From Bacillus stratosphericus (lineage in GTDB: Bacteria; Bacillota; Bacilli; Bacillales; Bacillaceae), in contig NZ_JAIVLB010000028.1 in assembly GCF_020524495.1 (NCBI RefSeq), positions 1 to 39,095 on the forward strand: a DNA stretch of 39,095 bases, given 5' to 3'. The stretch's first letter is position 1. The number at the start of each line of letters is the position of its first letter. The notes under the pieces were generated by a model. That model ran no database searches and had not been told where the DNA came from. It worked only from the letters and a program-made list of their open reading frames with translations. Below, piece by piece: positions 17,771 to 26,164 of the stretch. Made by a program: the position numbers and the translations under genes.

Positions 17771-18006
17771 TAGCTTATAATCACACAAAAAATTGTAACA
17801 AAATCCATATTAAGGGCAAAGGTATATTTGTACTATTTTTATAATGTGATATATTCATGTGTTCATTTCTCTTTTAGGTGTGTAAGGATTCCTTAATGAT
17901 AATATATGTATTCGGAGATTTTTTCTGTGTTTTTCGCTGCCGATTCGTTGCTTGATAAGATCATTACTTTAAAAACGTATCATGTAACAGAAAAGGCAAT
18001 TACTAT

Positions 18007-18168
18007 TTAAGCCCCCGAACAGGGCTTTTTTTGAATGTTTTTTTCATTAGCTTTCCTCGTAATACGTCGCATAACACGTTTACCGATAGAATCCTTTTAA
18101 ACAGCATTTACGTCGCATAAAATTTTTGATATTTTATATAGTGTTGACCGTATTTTGTTAATAATCAT
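18007..18168 (-). pseudogene. Small basic phage-type protein, interrupted by a stop
   Basis: On the minus strand AAAAGGAGC precedes an ATG at 18168 that reads MIINKIRSTLYKISKILCDV, then NAV and a TAA, then in the same frame KDSIGKRVMRRITRKANEKN. This resembles short basic proteins of Bacillus prophages with the pattern 'LYK..K..GD.NA..KG.IGKR..RR..GK'. The family name is not known to me. The stop in the middle makes it a pseudogene, and the final codons run into a terminator, so the original end is lost. Confidence 0.5.
18009..18033 (+). terminator. Terminator at the end of the prophage remnant
   Basis: AAGCCC and GGGCTT form a short stem around CCGAACA and are followed by seven T. It would end transcripts coming from the lysis-gene remnants. 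Confidence 0.65.
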
Positions 18169-18301
18169 ATTAAGCTCCTTTTGCGTCTGTCCATTATAAA
18201 TAACGTCCCCGAATTCTCCCCCAATAGAATACTTTTAATTGCAGGACTTTGATTATAGTTGAATGAGATCAAAGCTTGTTATAACAAGGTTTCTAACATC
18301 A

Positions 18302-18342
18302 AGAACGAACGTTTGCATTGAATCCTTATTAAAGTATATAAT
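18302..18342 (+). promoter_or_regulatory. dus promoter with an overlapping LexA/SOS-box-like site
   Basis: TTGCAT (18313-18318) and TATAAT (18337-18342) are 18 bases apart, about 75 bases before the dus start. AGAACGAACGTTTG (18302-18315) overlaps the -35 and differs from the Bacillus LexA consensus CGAACRNRYGTTYC only at its two outer bases. The promoter is likely; LexA control is a prediction. Confidence 0.5.
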
Positions 18343-18417
18343 GATAAAAATTGCTGAAAGAATTTATAGATGGACATGCCTATAAGACGTTATGTCATGA
18401 GAGGAATTGGATGAAAG

Positions 18418-19389
18418 ATGAGTAAAAATTTCTGGCGTGATTTACCGCGGCCATTTTTTATATTAGCACCAATGGAAGAAGTGACAGATGTTGTGTTTCG
18501 TCATGTTGTGAGTGAGGCAGCGAGACCGGATGTGTTTTTCACAGAGTTTACGAACAGTGAGAGTTATTGTCATCCTGATGGCATTCAAAGTGTGAAGGGA
18601 CGTTTAACATTCACAAAGGATGAGCAGCCGATTGTTGCTCATATTTGGGGAGACAAACCTGAGAACTTTAGACAAATGAGTATTGGAATGGCGGAATTAG
18701 GATTTCAAGGGCTTGATATTAATATGGGCTGTCCTGTACCAAATGTCACACAAAATGGGAAGGGCAGTGGATTGATTCTTCGCCCTGACGTAGCGGCAGA
18801 GCTGATTCAAGCGGCAAAAGCCGGGGGGTTACCTGTCAGTGTGAAAACAAGACTTGGTTTTACAGAGGTCGATGAATGGCGGGGGTGGCTAAGACACGTA
18901 TTGGAGCAAGGCATTGTCAATTTATCGATTCATCTTCGCACTAGAAAGGAAATGAGCCAAGTGGATGCGCATTGGGAGCTCATTCCAGAGATCAAAAAAC
19001 TTCGTGATGAAGTAGCACCTGATACCCTTTTGACCATTAATGGTGATATTCCTGATCGACAAACGGGCATAAAGCTCGCTGAGCAATATGAAGTGGACGG
19101 TGTGATGATTGGACGTGGGATTTTCCACAATCCATTTGCCTTTGAAAAAGAGCCGAAGGAGCATACGAGTGATGAGCTGCTTGGTCTTTTAAGATTACAC
19201 ATTGATCTCCATGATCAATACTCATCATTAGGTTTGCGTCCGTTCAAGGCGCTTCATCGCTTCTTTAAGATTTATGTGAAAGGATTCCGTGGAGCGAGTT
19301 TCTTAAGAAATCAATTAATGAACACATCGTCAACAGATGAAGTGCGTGTAATGCTTGATGAATTTGAAGAGAGAAATAAAGAACAATAA
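18418..19389 (+). CDS. dus: tRNA-dihydrouridine synthase (YfjN-like)
   Basis: The 323-residue protein reduces uridine to dihydrouridine in the D-loop of tRNAs with FMN and NADPH. It has a TIM-barrel flavin domain starting [16 protein letters not shown] (usual APM.G.TD), the catalytic-Cys loop [20 protein letters not shown] at about residues 101-120 and the phosphate-binding [15 protein letters not shown] at about 225-239, followed by a helical tRNA-binding end. Its length matches B. subtilis YfjN, one of two Dus paralogues there. The only nearby RBS (GAGAGGAATTGG) is slightly distant from the ATG. A terminator follows. It marks the return to core genome after the prophage remnant. Confidence 0.9.
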   Translation: MSKNFWRDLPRPFFILAPMEEVTDVVFRHVVSEAARPDVFFTEFTNSESYCHPDGIQSVKGRLTFTKDEQPIVAHIWGDKPENFRQMSIGMAELGFQGLDINMGCPVPNVTQNGKGSGLILRPDVAAELIQAAKAGGLPVSVKTRLGFTEVDEWRGWLRHVLEQGIVNLSIHLRTRKEMSQVDAHWELIPEIKKLRDEVAPDTLLTINGDIPDRQTGIKLAEQYEVDGVMIGRGIFHNPFAFEKEPKEHTSDELLGLLRLHIDLHDQYSSLGLRPFKALHRFFKIYVKGFRGASFLRNQLMNTSSTDEVRVMLDEFEERNKEQ

Positions 19390-19400
19390 CGATTGGATCG

Positions 19401-19430
19401 AAAAGAGGAGGGGAAGCCCTTCTTCTTTTT
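19401..19430 (+). terminator. Terminator after dus
   Basis: AAGAGGAGGG pairs with CCCTTCTTCTT around a 4-base loop, ending in a run of T at 19426-19430. Confidence 0.65.
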
Positions 19431-19601
19431 GTAAACAGAACGATTAAACTAGTTCGCTCAAATGGTAAGATGAGATAGAAATGACAATCGGAGGTTTAGA
19501 AACCTTCAAAATAAAGGACAGCGTAATAACTAACGTCAATATCAAAATTTTACTTAATTATTTTCCTTACAAGTTATGTTCATACTGGGCGCACATAAAA
19601 G

Positions 19602-19632
19602 GCATCGAGAATAATCTCTCGATGCACTTTTT
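19602..19632. terminator. Hairpin downstream of toxin gene 1
   Basis: GCATCGAGA pairs perfectly with TCTCGATGC around ATAATC. On the plus strand ACTTTTTG follows; on the minus strand CTTTTATG follows, so it may terminate the minus-strand toxin transcript after a 240-base 3' leader. The same hairpin is present in copy 2. Confidence 0.6.
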
Positions 19633-19869
19633 GTTTAGAGGGATTTTTGAGGTTGAAGTAACTACTCAATAGATGAATCTACTTAGACTTCATTACAATA
19701 GACAAAGGACTTGAAAGGAGGTCTTCATTAACAACCGTTCGGCTGTATAAAAGCTTGGAAGAAAATTTGCCAGTAAATAAATCGTGACAACGTATGCTTG
19801 AGATTTATTCTTCGAGATATCCAGGCTTTTACAAGACCTCACCTTTATTTGTACTTTTTAGACAATATA

Positions 19870-20757
19870 TTATTCTACCACTTTAGTATTTACAGAAATA
19901 GTTTCAGTTTTTACAGGTAAAGTTTTTGTTCCGATTAAAACTGGTTTTTGAGGATTAGTAATGTCAGTTGTTCTAATATATAATGAAGTCCCAAATTCAG
20001 TTCTAAACTGTCCTACACCTGTATTTCTAATGCCCATTTTAACAGTTCCATAATTTCTGACTACCCTTTCAAAGCCCTGTTTATCAGTGGCCCAATTAAG
20101 AGCGCCATTTAAAGGTTGCGGAAATGGTTGCCCATTATATAAAAATGTAGCATCTCCAAATAAATCTGCATGAATTTTATTTTTTCCTGAAACAGTTTGC
20201 TTTTCAAATCTATACTCAACTAAATATTTCTTCCCAGCAGGTACAGGAATTAATACCGAAGGAACTGAAAATTTTCTTACTTCTGATTTTTTTACAGAGT
20301 TAGCAGTTGACATATTATAATCAACACTAAAACTGTGACCACCACTTACCATACCAATATTAAATCCTGCATTTCCATTATAGCCAAATGTCCAACCTGT
20401 TGTGTTCGTTGTAGTAGTTTCTTCCGTAAATTCGTGTTCGTAACCACTAGTTGGCAATTGTATTTCATGGTCAAAATTATTTTCTAACGTATTTGAAGAC
20501 ACCGTCAGAGTTTCAGAATTTTCAATCAAAGAACCTTCTACATCGCCACTTATTTCAGTATCAATTATATTATGGTGCGAATATACTGTACTATTTGCCG
20601 CCGCCGCACTTTTTAACATTGTTTTTACTTTCTCGTCTAGATCCTGATATGCAGTATTCTTACCCTGTTCAGAGGCTTTAACCTCAGCAGGTACTGCTCC
20701 AAATGTCAATCCCACAATCATAAAAGTTGCTAAAGTCGCTAGTGTTAATTTCTTCAT
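19870..20757 (-). CDS. Secreted ETX/MTX2-type beta-pore-forming toxin, copy 1
   Basis: The 295-residue precursor has a signal peptide (MKKLTLATLATFMIVGLTFG, cleavage probably after a nearby Ala, VKA). The mature part is rich in Ser, Thr and Asn. It has alternating strands such as SETLTVSSNTLENNFDHEI and EFTEETTTTNTTGWTFGYNG, and then a small-residue amphipathic segment NAGFNIGMVSGGHSFSVDYN. This is the pattern of the epsilon-toxin/Mtx2 branch of aerolysin-like toxins, whose central segment forms the membrane barrel. Expression probably starts from TTGTGT and TATATT (17-base spacing) upstream on the minus strand. Target cell and receptor domain are unknown. It is one of a tandem pair with the gene at 21366. 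Confidence 0.8.
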   Translation of the reverse strand: MKKLTLATLATFMIVGLTFGAVPAEVKASEQGKNTAYQDLDEKVKTMLKSAAAANSTVYSHHNIIDTEISGDVEGSLIENSETLTVSSNTLENNFDHEIQLPTSGYEHEFTEETTTTNTTGWTFGYNGNAGFNIGMVSGGHSFSVDYNMSTANSVKKSEVRKFSVPSVLIPVPAGKKYLVEYRFEKQTVSGKNKIHADLFGDATFLYNGQPFPQPLNGALNWATDKQGFERVVRNYGTVKMGIRNTGVGQFRTEFGTSLYIRTTDITNPQKPVLIGTKTLPVKTETISVNTKVVE

Positions 20758-21097
20758 GAAATATTACCCCATTTCTATTTTATGTTTTTTATCCCTCTAA
20801 TGTTAAATATATCATAGATTCAATGATGACACAACTAAAAATCAGAATATTATAAATTCTCCTTTTTTCAAGATAACATGATATAGGGATTCGTAAAGTG
20901 TCTATTCCTACAGAGCCACACGAGAGCCCCCTTGATAGATTTTCTAATCATTACATCTTTCCCAATAGTAGAATTGTTTTAATGTCAACGTTTAGAAACC
21001 TTCAAAATAAAGGACAGCGTAATAACTAACGTCAATATCAAAATTTTACTTAATTATTTTCCTTACAAGTTATGTTCATACTGGGCGCACATAAAAG

Positions 21098-21128
21098 GCA
21101 TCGAGAATAATCTCTCGATGCACTTTTT
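21098..21128. terminator. Hairpin downstream of toxin gene 2
   Basis: This is the same perfect GCATCGAGA/TCTCGATGC hairpin as in copy 1, again with T-rich sequence on both strands. Confidence 0.6.
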
Positions 21129-21365
21129 GTTTAGAGGGATTTTTGGGGTTGAAGTTACTACCTAATAGATGAAGCTACTTAGACTTCTTCACAATAGACA
21201 AAGGATTTAAAAGGAGGTCTTCATTAACAACCGTTCGGCTGTATAAAAGCTTGGAAGAAAATTTGCCAGTAAATAAATCGTGACAAGGTATGCTTGAGAT
21301 TTATTCTTCGAGATATCCAGGCTTTTACAAGACCTCACCTTTATTTGTACTCTTTAGACAATATA

Positions 21366-22262
21366 TTATTCTACCACTTTAGTATCTTCAGAAATAGTTT
21401 CAATTTTTACAGGTAAAGTTTTTGTTTCGATTAAAACTGGTTTTTGAGAATTAGTAATGTCAGTTGTTCTAATATATAATGAAGTCCCAAATTCAGTTCT
21501 AAACTGTCCTACACCTGTACTTCTAATACCAAATCTATCATTCCCTACTCCAGAATCTCTGATTACCTGTGTAAAGCCCTGTGTATCAGTGGCAAATCTA
21601 AGAGCAGAATATAAAAGTTGTGGAGACAGTGGTAGATTATTATGATAATATATAGCATCTCCAAATAAATCTGCATTAATTCTATTTCTTCCTGAAACAG
21701 TTTGCTTTTCAAATCTATACTCAACTAAATATTTCTTCCCAGCAGGTACAGGAATTAATACCGAAGGAACTGAAAATGTTCTTGTTTCTTTATTTGTTAC
21801 AGAGTTAGCAGTTGACATATTATAATCAACACTAAAACTGTGACCACCACTTACCATACCAATATTAAATCCTGCATTTCCATTATAGCCAAATGTCCAA
21901 CCTGTTGTGTTCGTTGTAGTAGTTTCTTCCGTAAATTCGTGTTCGTATCCACTAGTTGGCAATTGTATTTCATGGTCAAAATTATTTTCTAACGTATTTG
22001 TAGACACCGTCAGAGTTTCAGAGTTTTCAATCAAATTACCTTCTATATCACCACCATTTAATTCAGCATGAATTATATTATGGTGCCCATATACTGTACC
22101 AGTGGCCGCCGCACTTATTAACATTGTTTTTACTCGCTCATCTAGATCCTGATATACATTATTCTTACCCTGTTCAGAGGCTTTAACCTCAGCAGGTACT
22201 GCTCCAAATGTCAATCCCATAATTATAAAAGTTGCTAAAGTCACTAGTGTTAATTTCTTCAT
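21366..22262 (-). CDS. Secreted ETX/MTX2-type beta-pore-forming toxin, copy 2
   Basis: The 298-residue precursor is a close paralogue of the neighbouring toxin, with the same signal peptide type, the same central Thr-rich strands and an identical putative membrane-inserting segment. The two proteins differ mainly at mature residues near 50-75 and in a block at about 195-245, where copy 2 has IYYHNNLPLSPQLLYSALRF and copy 1 has a shorter, unrelated-looking stretch. GAGGTAGT lies before the ATG, a better RBS than in copy 1. Two diverging toxins may act together as components or address different targets; neither has a visible partner gene. Confidence 0.8.
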   Translation of the reverse strand: MKKLTLVTLATFIIMGLTFGAVPAEVKASEQGKNNVYQDLDERVKTMLISAAATGTVYGHHNIIHAELNGGDIEGNLIENSETLTVSTNTLENNFDHEIQLPTSGYEHEFTEETTTTNTTGWTFGYNGNAGFNIGMVSGGHSFSVDYNMSTANSVTNKETRTFSVPSVLIPVPAGKKYLVEYRFEKQTVSGRNRINADLFGDAIYYHNNLPLSPQLLYSALRFATDTQGFTQVIRDSGVGNDRFGIRSTGVGQFRTEFGTSLYIRTTDITNSQKPVLIETKTLPVKIETISEDTKVVE

Positions 22263-22371
22263 AAAATACTACCTCATTTCTATTTTATGTTTTTTATCCC
22301 TCTAATGGTAAATATATCATATATTCAACGATAACGCAACTAAAAATCTGAATATTGTAAATTCCTTTGAG

Positions 22372-23105
22372 GTTACGGGAAGATTTTATTGTCAAAATAG
22401 CAAAGATAGACAAATCTTGAAAGGACCAAGCTCCTTACTTTTATAAGAATGGAGAAAAAATGATCAATAATAATCTTGAAACTGAAGATTTTTTGCGGCA
22501 ACAAGCATTAAGAGTTAAAAAAATGAAATTATAGCAGATCCACAAAAGAAGGATTATTAACATTAGTGTCTAACAGTTGCATGGGGTTAGTTTCATTTAA
22601 TACAAAATGAAAAAAGTGTAGCAACTAGGATAAGCAATGGTAGAAGTATTGAAGATCATATGCCTTCTTCATAAGGAGGAACATAATGAACAATTATTTA
22701 GATAGTCTTGTAGCAAAAATAAATAATGGTCTATAAGTTTATAGATTTAGGATTTTCACAGGTATAATCTCGTAGAGGGATTTAACAATGAAATGAGCAC
22801 ATTAAAAAAGTAGATAAGGAACTTGATGAGTTTGTGTTTTATAAGGATGATGGAGAATCATGCGGATTTGGTTTCTCTTCCTTGTACTCAAATCCAAGCT
22901 CTAAAACTTGTCTCGAAACTCTGAATGGTGATTGCAGGCACAGGTAGACAATCATCAAAGAAGGTTTTATTAAAGATTGAAAATGCTTTGTGTAGTTCAG
23001 CTAATATAGAAAAAAGAGTGAAAATTGTCAACGAGTGGAGAAAGATCGTGTCATTATTTCCCGAGAAATGTTTATTAAAAAACAAATGGGAATCTTCCAG
23101 TTCCT
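22372..23105 (+). other. Broken unknown locus between toxin genes and yfn operon
   Basis: Several short frames remain, none recognised. A 24-codon ORF (22460-22534, MINNNLETEDFLRQQALRVK) follows GGAGAAAAA. A 16-codon ORF with a strong AAGGAGGA (22686-22736, MNNYLDSLVAKINNGL) is continued in other frames by KFIDLGFSQ and by an open stretch at 22810-22947 (VDKELDEFVFYKDDGESCGF onward). These three pieces read like one gene of roughly 85 codons with frameshifts. A further frame (22925-23113) has no RBS. I assign no function. Confidence 0.4.
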
Positions 23106-23273
23106 TTATCTAGAAAACCTTGTATTTTTTGTTTCAAATGTTTCGCAATCAGTTTCTGCATTGCGAGTCACGTCAGTCATTGTGCTTTTATTAATTTTAA
23201 TCGTAGAGGCTGTTACAGTTGTTTTTAGCCCAAAACGGCAAGAGTTCACTTCACAAAGTACATTCTGTGCCAT
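23106..23273 (-). CDS. DUF1540 small protein
   Basis: A minus-strand ATG at 23273 with TTGGAGGTGAA upstream opens a 55-residue protein, MAQNVLCEVNSCRFGLKTTV then TASTIKI and, near the end, ETDCETFETK. The start 'V.C.V..C', the central A..I and the end 'T.C.TFE' are the pattern of DUF1540 proteins, small conserved proteins of unknown role common in spore-forming Firmicutes. One cysteine usually found before the A..I part is Val here, leaving three, so metal binding may be altered. The plus-strand ORF over the same bases has no RBS and is a shadow. Confidence 0.65.
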   Translation of the reverse strand: MAQNVLCEVNSCRFGLKTTVTASTIKINKSTMTDVTRNAETDCETFETKNTRFSR

Positions 23274-23300
23274 GGAAATTCACCTCCAATTTAAACTTTG

Positions 23301-23331
23301 AAAGAGGGAGAATACAAATCTCTCTTTTTTT
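23301..23331 (+). terminator. Terminator upstream of the yfn operon
   Basis: AAAGAGGGAGA pairs imperfectly with TCTCTCTTT and runs into seven T. It would insulate yfnH from upstream plus-strand transcription. Confidence 0.55.
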
Positions 23332-23360
23332 ATTTGTAAAAATAGTTAATTGCTAGGTGG

Positions 23361-23388
23361 CACGCTTTCTTATTTTTACATATGAATA
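23361..23388 (+). promoter_or_regulatory. Possible sigma-K-type promoter of yfnHGFED
   Basis: CATATGAATA at 23379-23388 is close to the -10 of sigma-K/sigma-E promoters (CATAnnnTA, here with one extra base), with CAC at 23361-23363 as a -35 about 15 bases before it. In B. subtilis this operon is transcribed late in the mother cell. The fit is imperfect. Confidence 0.35.
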
Positions 23389-23499
23389 GAGTAGATTCAA
23401 AACCTGATGTTGGACAAAGTATGGGGATACATGTACTGATTTTCTGAATAAAACTAGGGTTTTCAATCAAAAATTTTCATAGAGAGATGAGGGGAGAAG

Positions 23500-24264
23500 A
23501 TGAAAGCAGTCATTCTCTGCGGAGGAAAGGGAACGAGAATGAGTGAGGTCACACAAGCGCTTCCTAAACCACTTGCTATGATCGGAGATCGACCTATTAT
23601 ATGGCACATTATGAAAATCTATCAGTATTACGGTGTAGATGAGTTCATCTTATTGCTCGGATATAAAGGAGAGAAGATCAAAGAGTATTTTCTCAAATAC
23701 GACTGGCGTCATCACAGCATGAAACTGGATATGTCGACAGGAGAAATGCAGCTTTTAGGGAACTCGGAAAACTGGAAAATCACCTTTTTAGATACAGGCG
23801 AGGATACGATGACAGGCGGGCGCTTAAAACAGGCGCAGGACTACATTGGTGATGAGACCTTTATGATGACCTATGGTGATGGGCTGGCCAATATCAATAT
23901 GTTTCATTTGCTCAAGCGTCATCAAGACATTGGGGCAGCTGCCACTGTCACAGGGATTGAAAAGATGTCTCAGTACGGGACGCTCAAGGTGTATAACGGG
24001 ATGGCACAATCCTTCTCTGAGAAGACAGACAGTATCGGGATGATCAATGGAGGATTTTTTGTGTTGTCTCCGAAGGTCTTTGATTATTTAACAGACGATG
24101 ACCAATGCGTGTTCGAAGCGGATCCTCTTCAAAATCTGGCAAGTGATGGAGAGCTAGCGGTTTATGAGCACCACGGATTTTGGGCAGCAATTGATACGTA
24201 TAAAAACTTGAAGGAAGTCAACGACATGTGGACAGAAGGAAAACAACCTTGGAAGGTTTGGTGA
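23500..24264 (+). CDS. yfnH: Glucose-1-phosphate cytidylyltransferase YfnH
   Basis: The 254-residue enzyme makes CDP-glucose from CTP and glucose-1-phosphate, the first step of CDP-deoxysugar synthesis. The N-terminal nucleotidyltransferase signature is [20 protein letters not shown] (about residues 6-25), and [11 protein letters not shown] carries the metal-binding Asp. Length equals that of B. subtilis YfnH and of RfbF-type enzymes. The RBS is GAGGGGAGAAG. It is the first gene of a five-gene operon, the next starting 4 bases after its stop. The product should feed YfnG and glycosylate the spore surface. Confidence 0.93.
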   Translation: MKAVILCGGKGTRMSEVTQALPKPLAMIGDRPIIWHIMKIYQYYGVDEFILLLGYKGEKIKEYFLKYDWRHHSMKLDMSTGEMQLLGNSENWKITFLDTGEDTMTGGRLKQAQDYIGDETFMMTYGDGLANINMFHLLKRHQDIGAAATVTGIEKMSQYGTLKVYNGMAQSFSEKTDSIGMINGGFFVLSPKVFDYLTDDDQCVFEADPLQNLASDGELAVYEHHGFWAAIDTYKNLKEVNDMWTEGKQPWKVW

Positions 24265-24268
24265 CGGT

Positions 24269-25240
24269 ATGAGCGGATTTTGGAATGGTAAGAACGTATT
24301 TGTGACTGGATGTACAGGTCTATTGGGTAGTTATCTCGTCAAGGAATTGATTGATCAAGGTGCAAACGTGACAGGGCTTGTACGTGATCAGGTGCCAAGG
24401 TCGAATTTATATCAAGGCAGTCAATTTGAAAAAATGAATGTAGTGCAAGGGGCACTTGAGGACATGCAAACGATTGAACGTGCGTTAGGAGAATACGAAA
24501 TTGATACCGTCTTCCATTTAGCGGCTCAAGCCATTGTTGGGGTTGCGAATAGACACCCTGTTTCTACATTTGAAGCCAATATTTTAGGTACATGGAATGT
24601 GCTGGAGGCGTGCAGAAGGCAGCCGCTCATCAAACGAGTGATTGTGGCATCAAGTGACAAAGCATACGGTGATCAGGAGCAGCTTCCTTATGATGAAGAC
24701 ATGCCGCTTAACGGGAAGCACCCTTATGATGTATCAAAAAGCTGTGCAGATTTAATTTCTCACACGTATTACAACACATATGGTCTCCCGGTTTGTATAA
24801 CGCGATGCGGCAATTTATACGGAGGTGGAGATTTAAATTTCAACCGAATCATTCCTCAAACCATCCAGCTTGTGTTAGAGGGAGAGGCACCGGAGATTAG
24901 AAGTGACGGGACATTTATTCGTGATTATTTCTACATTGAAGATGCGGTAAAGGCTTATTTGCTGCTAGCAGAGAAGATGGAGGAAAAAGGTCTTGCTGGA
25001 GAAGCTTTTAATTTTAGTAACGAAATTCAACTGACGGTCCTTGAGCTAGTTGATAAGATTTTAAAAGCAATGGGAAGTGATCTGAAGCCTCGTATTCTTC
25101 ACCAAGGAACGCATGAGATTAAGCATCAATATTTGTCGGCAGAAAAAGCGAGAAAGCTGCTTGATTGGAAGCCGGACTACTCCATTGATGAAGGTTTAGA
25201 GAAAACGATTGAATGGTATCGCGAATTCTTTCAAAAATAG
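24269..25240 (+). CDS. yfnG: CDP-glucose 4,6-dehydratase YfnG
   Basis: The 323-residue short-chain dehydrogenase converts CDP-glucose to CDP-4-keto-6-deoxyglucose with bound NAD. The Rossmann motif [10 protein letters not shown] (usual GxxGxxG) is near residue 14, the catalytic Ser/Thr region reads [11 protein letters not shown], and the catalytic Tyr-Lys pair is in YDVSK (about 160). [16 protein letters not shown] is the usual substrate-binding end. It lies directly after yfnH in the same operon, and the two reactions are consecutive. Confidence 0.93.
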   Translation: MSGFWNGKNVFVTGCTGLLGSYLVKELIDQGANVTGLVRDQVPRSNLYQGSQFEKMNVVQGALEDMQTIERALGEYEIDTVFHLAAQAIVGVANRHPVSTFEANILGTWNVLEACRRQPLIKRVIVASSDKAYGDQEQLPYDEDMPLNGKHPYDVSKSCADLISHTYYNTYGLPVCITRCGNLYGGGDLNFNRIIPQTIQLVLEGEAPEIRSDGTFIRDYFYIEDAVKAYLLLAEKMEEKGLAGEAFNFSNEIQLTVLELVDKILKAMGSDLKPRILHQGTHEIKHQYLSAEKARKLLDWKPDYSIDEGLEKTIEWYREFFQK

Positions 25241-25252
25241 AGGTGTGAATAG

Positions 25253-26164
25253 ATGAACAGCATATATTGTACGGTTCTATCAAGTGGAAGACTTTATCAA
25301 GCTATTGCGTTTTTCTTATCGTTGAAGCAAGTAGAAGATGATGCTGTCATCAAGACATTATGTATGGATGATGCTGCATTTGATTTACTTCATCAAATGA
25401 ATTTCCCACATGTCGATCTTGTTCATGTTCGGGAGTTAGAAACGCAGGAGCTGTTAGAGAAAAAAGAGGAACGGGATGATTCAGAATATTGCTGGACATT
25501 AAAGCCTATTTGGATTGAGTGGTTATTTGAACAGGAAAAGTCAGGGCGTGTGACGTACCTTGATGCTGATTTGTTCTTTTATGAGAATCCGCAAGTCATT
25601 TTTCAAAACCAGCCGGATGCCTCTGTTCTACTATCGAGAGGGGATATTGTCATTCCAAGCTTTTATCCAGAGGAAGTAAAGATGCTGCAAAAACTTTTGG
25701 GCCGCTATAACTCAGGCTTCCTACACTTTAAGGGGGATGAAGCCGGCCGCAAGTGTCTCAGCTGGTGGAAAGAAGAGTGTTTAAAAGAGTGTAAAAATGC
25801 TCCAGGAGAAGGCAAGTTTGGTGACCAAGGGTATCTGGATCATATGCCGGTGCTGTTTGAAAAGGTAGAAGATATTAAAACAAAGGGTGTCAATATTGGC
25901 CATTGGAACTATGGACAGCATTCCTATCAGGAAGAGGATGGACGTATTCTACTTGAAGATGGGCATCCGCTCATTTGCTATCATTTCAGCGGCTTTCGGA
26001 TCGTGAGTAAGGATGATATGCAGCAAATCCATGAAAAAGGAAGAAATGACTTGCCATTTTTCCAAGAAGCCTATCGAGAAGTGCTTCATCATGTGATTGA
26101 ATCTGTGGAGCAAGTCAATCCGAGGTTTAACGGCTATGCCAAACTGGAGGGGGATGACGCATGA
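25253..26164 (+). CDS. yfnF: Glycosyltransferase YfnF
   Basis: The 303-residue protein has a single GT-A-like domain. The nucleotide-sugar and metal-binding DxD is in YLDADLFFYENP (about residues 100-111), preceded by EYCWTLKPIW and followed by RYNSGFLHF and FGDQGYLD, a set shared with YfnD in this operon. It is cytoplasmic, with no signal peptide. It probably adds the deoxysugar made by YfnH/YfnG, or an accompanying sugar, to a spore polysaccharide; the exact step is unknown. Its stop overlaps the yfnE start (ATGA), indicating translational coupling. Confidence 0.85.
   Translation: MNSIYCTVLSSGRLYQAIAFFLSLKQVEDDAVIKTLCMDDAAFDLLHQMNFPHVDLVHVRELETQELLEKKEERDDSEYCWTLKPIWIEWLFEQEKSGRVTYLDADLFFYENPQVIFQNQPDASVLLSRGDIVIPSFYPEEVKMLQKLLGRYNSGFLHFKGDEAGRKCLSWWKEECLKECKNAPGEGKFGDQGYLDHMPVLFEKVEDIKTKGVNIGHWNYGQHSYQEEDGRILLEDGHPLICYHFSGFRIVSKDDMQQIHEKGRNDLPFFQEAYREVLHHVIESVEQVNPRFNGYAKLEGDDA

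Larger units (their letters stand above)
19495..20875. repeat. Tandem duplication, copy 1 (toxin gene and flanks)
   Basis: The segment beginning TTTAGAAACCTTCAAAATAA at 19495 recurs at 20991 with an offset of about 1.5 kb. Similarity covers the downstream flank with its hairpin, the whole toxin gene and about 115 bases of its upstream region. It ends where the two upstream sequences diverge near 20875 and 22370. The downstream flanks differ at only a few bases, so the event is recent relative to divergence inside the genes. Confidence 0.85.
20991..22371. repeat. Tandem duplication, copy 2 (toxin gene and flanks)
   Basis: This is the second copy of the unit that starts at 19495. The flanking part up to the toxin stop codon matches copy 1 with few substitutions (for example ACTTTTT versus ACTCTTT near the end). 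About 115 bases separate the end of copy 1 similarity and the start of copy 2. Confidence 0.85.

Noticed and set aside
18062..18120. Direct repeat of ACGTCGCATAA, 50 bases apart
   Set aside because: Both copies lie within the coding remains of a small phage-type protein and encode parts of it (LCDV and VMRR), so a regulatory repeat is not needed to explain them.
8040..18168. Prophage attachment sites
   Set aside because: I looked for a direct repeat bracketing the remnant between rlmCD and dus and for a tRNA gene as a target, and found neither by eye.
19481..19672. 63-codon ORF at the start of the duplicated unit
   Set aside because: It runs through the bidirectional hairpin, has no recognisable sequence and its frame is not kept as a start in the second copy.
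23035..23301. Plus-strand 88-codon ORF with a hydrophobic stretch
   Set aside because: It has no RBS and is antisense to the DUF1540 gene, which has a strong RBS and a family pattern.
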